Shown one piece after another: positions 60,324 to 64,000 of a DNA stretch of 64,000 nucleotides. The notes under the pieces were generated by a model. The model was not told the origin of the DNA, made no database searches, and saw only the letters and a program-made list of their open reading frames with translations. The translations under genes were made by a program, and so were the position numbers. The stretch is from Aureitalea sp. L0-47 (GTDB lineage: Bacteria > Bacteroidota > Bacteroidia > Flavobacteriales > Flavobacteriaceae): contig NZ_JAFMTQ010000007.1 in assembly GCF_026126405.1 (NCBI RefSeq), forward strand, positions 1-64,000. Reading direction: 5' to 3'. Position 1 is the stretch's first letter, and each line of letters starts with the position of its first letter.

Positions 60324-61184
60324 ATGAAATTATTCCCCATTGAATCCGGAAATTTCAAGCTCGACGGAGGTGCTATGTTCGGCGTCGTTCCCAAATCTCT
60401 TTGGTCCAGAACGAATCCCGCAGACAACAACAATATGATCGATATGGCCGCTCGTTGCCTGCTAATTGAGAATGGAGATCGGCTTACGCTTATCGACACC
60501 GGAATGGGCGAGAAACAAAGCGAGAAATTCTTTGGGTACTATTTTCGCTGGGGAGATCACACACTTGAAGGTTCCCTGAAAAAACATGGTTTTCATCCGG
60601 ACGATATTACCGATGTTTTTATGACGCATCTTCATTTCGATCATTGTGGGGGAAGTGTGCAGTGGAATAAAGACCGAACCGGCTACGAACCGGCGTTTAA
60701 GAATGCTACTTTCTGGAGCAACGCACGTCACTGGGACTGGGCTGTAAATCCTAACAGAAGAGAAAAAGCATCATTTCTGAAGGAAAATATTCTTCCTATG
60801 GAGGAAAGTGGACAGCTGAAGTTTGTAAAGGACCCCACAAGTGATTATTCGGATGCAGATGAGCTGGATTTCGGCATTTTCTTTGCAGACGGGCATACCG
60901 AAAAACAAATGCTGCCACACATCGAATACAAAGGCAAGATCATTGTTTTTGTTGCAGACCTTTTACCAACCGCAGGGCATTTGCCCCTCCCATACGTGAT
61001 GGGATATGACACTCGGCCATTATTGACACTTCCCGAAAAAGAGAAGTTTCTGAATGCGGCCGCTGATAATGAGTATTATTTGTTTCTTGAGCATGACGCT
61101 CACAACGAAATTATAACTGTTAAACATACCGAGAAAGGGGTCCGGCTGGACCAAACTTTCACATTTGATGAATTATTTAATTAG
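60324..61184 (+). CDS. MBL-fold metallo-hydrolase
   Basis: 286 residues, no signal peptide. Zinc-site motifs: MTHLHFDHCGG (His-x-His-x-Asp-His, about residues 99-109), FADGHTEKQ and VADLLPTAGH plus EHDAHNE. Resembles quorum-quenching-lactonase-like and N-acyl hydrolase MBL proteins of Bacteroidota, but the substrate is not evident. Only 8 nt separate it from the S8 peptidase gene, so the two are probably co-transcribed. TACTTTTA at about 60299-60306 is a possible -7 element. Confidence 0.85.
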   Translation: MKLFPIESGNFKLDGGAMFGVVPKSLWSRTNPADNNNMIDMAARCLLIENGDRLTLIDTGMGEKQSEKFFGYYFRWGDHTLEGSLKKHGFHPDDITDVFMTHLHFDHCGGSVQWNKDRTGYEPAFKNATFWSNARHWDWAVNPNRREKASFLKENILPMEESGQLKFVKDPTSDYSDADELDFGIFFADGHTEKQMLPHIEYKGKIIVFVADLLPTAGHLPLPYVMGYDTRPLLTLPEKEKFLNAAADNEYYLFLEHDAHNEIITVKHTEKGVRLDQTFTFDELFN

Positions 61185-61192
61185 ACTGAAAA

Positions 61193-62872
61193 ATGAAATT
61201 GACTAAACTTTTCACACTGGCCTTTATTTCGGCCATTTTATTGGCGAGTTGCGGGAATAGCATAGCGCCAATAGTATCAACGCCTATCGAAAATATCGAT
61301 TCGCTACCTCTTAAAACATCACCTTTAAGCGACGACGAAACCAAGTCCTGGGGTGCTGCAGACCTGCTTACCGACACCATCCCCGGTATGAGTGTTGACA
61401 AAGCCTATGCAGAGATCCTTAACAACACAAAAAGAAAAGGACAAAAGGTGATTGTTGGCGTTATCGACAGCGGTGTTGATATCGAACACGAAGACCTGAA
61501 AGACGTGATCTGGGTAAACGAAGATGAGATTCCCGGAAACGGCAAGGATGACGACAACAACGGATTTGTTGATGATGTTCACGGATGGAATTTCCTTGGA
61601 GATATCGTTGGCGAAAACATGGAGTATACTCGCTATATAAGAAAGTTGGGGCCAAAATTCGAAGGGAAATCGGAAAGCTCTGTTAGCGCAGCGGATCGAG
61701 CTGATTATGCAATCTACACGAAGGCAAAGGCAGAATATGACAAAGAGTACAAAGACGTTAAAGCAAATAACGATCGTTACGAGCAAATTCTGAGTCAGTT
61801 AGAACCCGCACACAGCGCAATTTCAAAGAAATTAGGAAAAGAGGATTACAACGCAGAAGACCTTTCGGGTATTGCGAATCCCTCCCCGGCCGAGCAGCAG
61901 CAAATAGGAATGCTGACTCAGATGTTGAGCTACGGCGAGTCTGTTCCGGAAGTTATTAAGCAGCTTAACGGCGGTATAGACTACTTCGGCGGTCGATTGG
62001 AAACTCATTTCAATTTGGATAAAGAATTCCGAACGGCATTGAACAACGACCCTGATGATTTTTCTACGAAAATATACGGAGACAATGATGTAGATGGGCC
62101 GGACCCAAAAGAAGAAGATGCTACTCACGGTACACACGTTGCTGGTATAATTGCTGCCAAAAGGAACAACGGAGTTGGAATGAACGGGGTGGCCAACAAT
62201 GCCGAGATCATGGTGATCCGCACCATTCCTGATGGAGATGAGTACGACAAAGATGTGGCACTGGCTATTCGTTATGCCGTTGATAACGGAGCAAAGGTAA
62301 TCAACACCAGCTTCGGAAAATATTTCTCACCGCATCCAGAGTGGGTGCGAGATGCCATTAAGTACGCCGCTTCAAAAGACGTGCTTATTGTTAACGCGGC
62401 AGGAAATGAGGCCTTCAATCTTGATACCATAGAAGTGTATCCAAACGACCAGTCTTTATCCGGTCCGGAAATCGCGAACAATGTTCTTACCGTTGGTGCA
62501 TTAAACTACAAGTACGGAGGTGAAATGATCGCAACTTTTTCAAACTACGGAAAATCCAATGTGGATGTATTCGCTCCGGGTGTGAGGATTTGGTCCACTA
62601 CCCCTCTCAACGAGTACGAATATCTGCAGGGAACCTCAATGGCGGCACCAGCTGTTGCAGGGGTTGCGGCTACAATTCGATCGTACTATCCAAATCTTAG
62701 TGCTGCTCAGGTTAAAGAAGTGATCATGAATAGTGGTTTGACTTCAAAAAGTCCTGTGGTTCTGGGCGGAGATTCATCCAACCAGGAAAATTTCGGAGAT
62801 ATTTCTAAGTCTGGAAAAATGGTAAACATGTATAATGCGCTTATTCTTGCGGATAAAATGTCGAGGAAATGA
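61193..62872 (+). CDS. S8 (subtilisin-like) serine peptidase, lipoprotein
   Basis: 559 residues. Lipobox with Cys20 (LLASC). Catalytic triad: Asp92 in VIDSGVD, His312 in HGTHVAG, Ser482 in GTSMAAP; oxyanion Asn in NAAGNE. Between Asp and His lies a ~220-residue stretch, where simple subtilisins have about 32 residues; it includes a calcium-site-like NGKDDDNNGFVDDVHGWNF and a charged, helical, probably disordered insert (~150-270). Likely exported and tethered to a membrane. Its stop overlaps the ATG of the M1 peptidase gene, so both proteases are made together. Confidence 0.9.
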   Translation: MKLTKLFTLAFISAILLASCGNSIAPIVSTPIENIDSLPLKTSPLSDDETKSWGAADLLTDTIPGMSVDKAYAEILNNTKRKGQKVIVGVIDSGVDIEHEDLKDVIWVNEDEIPGNGKDDDNNGFVDDVHGWNFLGDIVGENMEYTRYIRKLGPKFEGKSESSVSAADRADYAIYTKAKAEYDKEYKDVKANNDRYEQILSQLEPAHSAISKKLGKEDYNAEDLSGIANPSPAEQQQIGMLTQMLSYGESVPEVIKQLNGGIDYFGGRLETHFNLDKEFRTALNNDPDDFSTKIYGDNDVDGPDPKEEDATHGTHVAGIIAAKRNNGVGMNGVANNAEIMVIRTIPDGDEYDKDVALAIRYAVDNGAKVINTSFGKYFSPHPEWVRDAIKYAASKDVLIVNAAGNEAFNLDTIEVYPNDQSLSGPEIANNVLTVGALNYKYGGEMIATFSNYGKSNVDVFAPGVRIWSTTPLNEYEYLQGTSMAAPAVAGVAATIRSYYPNLSAAQVKEVIMNSGLTSKSPVVLGGDSSNQENFGDISKSGKMVNMYNALILADKMSRK

Positions 62873-64000
62873 AGCAAGTAATCAGCACCATCTCGCTGTT
62901 GCTGATTGTTTTTTCCGGCCTCGCGCAGAACAATACTAGCTATTGGCAGCAACATGTTGACTACACTATGGAGATCGACATGGATGTCGAGTCCTTTCAG
63001 TATGAAGGAAAACAAACAGCAATTTACACCAATAATTCACCCGATGTTTTAAATCGGGTGTTTTACCATCTGCATTTTAATGCCTTTCAGCCGGGAAGCG
63101 ATATGGACATTCGGTCTCGAACTATTGGTGATCCGGATTCTCGTGTGGGTGACAGGATTTCAAAATTATCTCCTTCTGAAATTGGCTATATCAAACCTAC
63201 TTTGCTTACGCAGGATGGTAAAGCCCTCAAATATGAAGTTGTGGGTACTGTTTTGGAAGTGGAATTGAACATTCCTATTCAGCCAGGGCATAGCACTGCT
63301 TTTTATATGGAATGGGACGCTCAGGTGCCCTTACAAATTAGAAGAAGCGGCCGAAACAACCGCGACGGTGTAGCACTTTCAATGACACAATGGTATCCTA
63401 AGATCGCTGAATACGATTTCCAGGGTTGGCATGCCGATCCATACATTTCGCGTGAGTTTCACGGAGTATGGGGCGATTTCGATGTCAAGATCACCATTGA
63501 TGCCGACTACACTATTGGAGGAACAGGCTATCTTCAGAATGCTGAAGAGGTTGGCCACGGTTACGGTCCTGAGGGGCTTAAGCCAATGAAACCGAAGAAA
63601 GGCAAGTATACGTGGCACTTTAAAGCGCCAAAGGTTCACGATTTTACCTGGGCTGCCGATGATGAATACATTCATGATAAACTGGAGGGGCCGAACGGTG
63701 TTATGTTGCACTTTCTTTACAAGAATGATCCTGAGATCATTGAAAACTGGAAGAAGATCCAGCCGAAAACGGCGGAGCTTATGGAATTCTTCGATGAAAA
63801 TGTTGGCCCTTATCCGTATAAACAATACTCCGTCATCCATGGTGGTGATGGAGGAATGGAATACGGTATGTGTACACTTATAAGTGGCGGCCAGCGATAC
63901 AGGGGTCTTCTGGGAACTACATCCCATGAACTGGCGCATAGCTGGTTCCAATTCGTTCTTGCAACTAACGAGAGTAAACACGAATGGATGGATGAGGGTT
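62869..64000 (+). CDS. M1 family metallopeptidase (truncated by window end)
   Basis: 377 residues visible; the gene runs off the right edge without a stop. Signal peptide 1-20 (ends GLAQ). Aminopeptidase-N-like N-terminal domain, then GGMEYG (328-333, family GAMEN motif) and the zinc site HELAH (353-357) in SHELAHSWF; the third ligand Glu lies beyond the window. Secreted zinc aminopeptidase or related. Starts within the stop of the S8 gene (ATGA), forming an MBL-S8-M1 operon. Confidence 0.88.
   Translation, partial: MKQVISTISLLLIVFSGLAQNNTSYWQQHVDYTMEIDMDVESFQYEGKQTAIYTNNSPDVLNRVFYHLHFNAFQPGSDMDIRSRTIGDPDSRVGDRISKLSPSEIGYIKPTLLTQDGKALKYEVVGTVLEVELNIPIQPGHSTAFYMEWDAQVPLQIRRSGRNNRDGVALSMTQWYPKIAEYDFQGWHADPYISREFHGVWGDFDVKITIDADYTIGGTGYLQNAEEVGHGYGPEGLKPMKPKKGKYTWHFKAPKVHDFTWAADDEYIHDKLEGPNGVMLHFLYKNDPEIIENWKKIQPKTAELMEFFDENVGPYPYKQYSVIHGGDGGMEYGMCTLISGGQRYRGLLGTTSHELAHSWFQFVLATNESKHEWMDEG

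Noticed and set aside
61325-61786. 153-codon minus-strand frame inside the S8 peptidase gene
   Set aside because: Antisense shadow of the catalytic-Asp region; no independent features.

Overview
The window is a stretch of chromosome from a member of the Bacteroidota, almost certainly a marine Flavobacteriaceae. The evidence is the type B T9SS / gliding-motility C-terminal domain (20171-21898), the OmpA protein with thrombospondin type-3 repeats, the Bacteroidota promoter element TAnnTTTG in front of many genes, split AddA/AddB-like proteins, tRNAs without an encoded CCA, and a fab/acc cluster in the order usual for the phylum. Gene density is high (about 90% coding). No prophage, insertion sequence or CRISPR array was seen.

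Layout. 1-481 holds no supported gene. 482-10674: START-domain protein, Mn-type superoxide dismutase, an AddA-like helicase-nuclease, kbl, an abundant OmpA-like protein and an AddB-like nuclease. 10706-11100: tRNA-Ala(GGC) followed by two extra copies of its 3' end, each copy followed by a terminator-like hairpin. 11132-18624: a glycan locus described below. 18660-32225: stress, transport and housekeeping genes (Usp, GNAT, T9SS substrate, MATE, QueD-like, LpxH, RecJ, UDG, RsmI, Tdk, Alr, MscL). 32361-37109: Asd, DoxX, prolyl oligopeptidase, orphan ABC ATPase. 37140-44496 (minus strand): Gre-like/MtgA/FAD oxidoreductase operon, then accC-accB-fabH, rpmF-DUF177 and pdxA. 44552-50736: riboflavin synthase, a short PID-CTERM-like protein, tRNA-Met(CAT), methylmalonyl-CoA epimerase, RbfA, an FtsX/LolE-type permease, DusB, LepA. 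50806-55148: LytS/LytTR two-component pair, an unknown secreted protein and a small lipoprotein. 55207-60257: CPA1 antiporter divergent from a Usp-SulP operon. 60324-64000: MBL hydrolase, S8 lipoprotein peptidase and an M1 metallopeptidase cut by the window end.

The most unusual content is 11132-18624. Five tightly packed plus-strand genes encode a GT-C glycosyltransferase, a UbiA-family enzyme with the motifs of decaprenyl-phosphate phosphoribosyltransferase, a DprE1-like FAD oxidase, a DprE2-like short-chain reductase and a HAD-IB phosphatase. Divergently, a 771-residue GT-C membrane protein matches the layout and several motifs of mycobacterial AftA (arabinofuranosyltransferase). Together they look like a complete lipid-linked D-arabinofuranose synthesis and transfer system, known from mycobacteria (cell-wall arabinan) and from some Pseudomonas aeruginosa strains (pilin glycosylation), here in a flavobacterium with no known arabinan. 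The acceptor glycan or protein is unknown. The DprE1-like protein has alanine where the mycobacterial enzyme has the benzothiazinone-target cysteine.

A second recurring pattern is regulatory: in at least six genes the -7 promoter element ends only 4-5 nt before the start codon, which predicts leaderless mRNAs. All assignments are from motifs and remembered family features; no database search was run.
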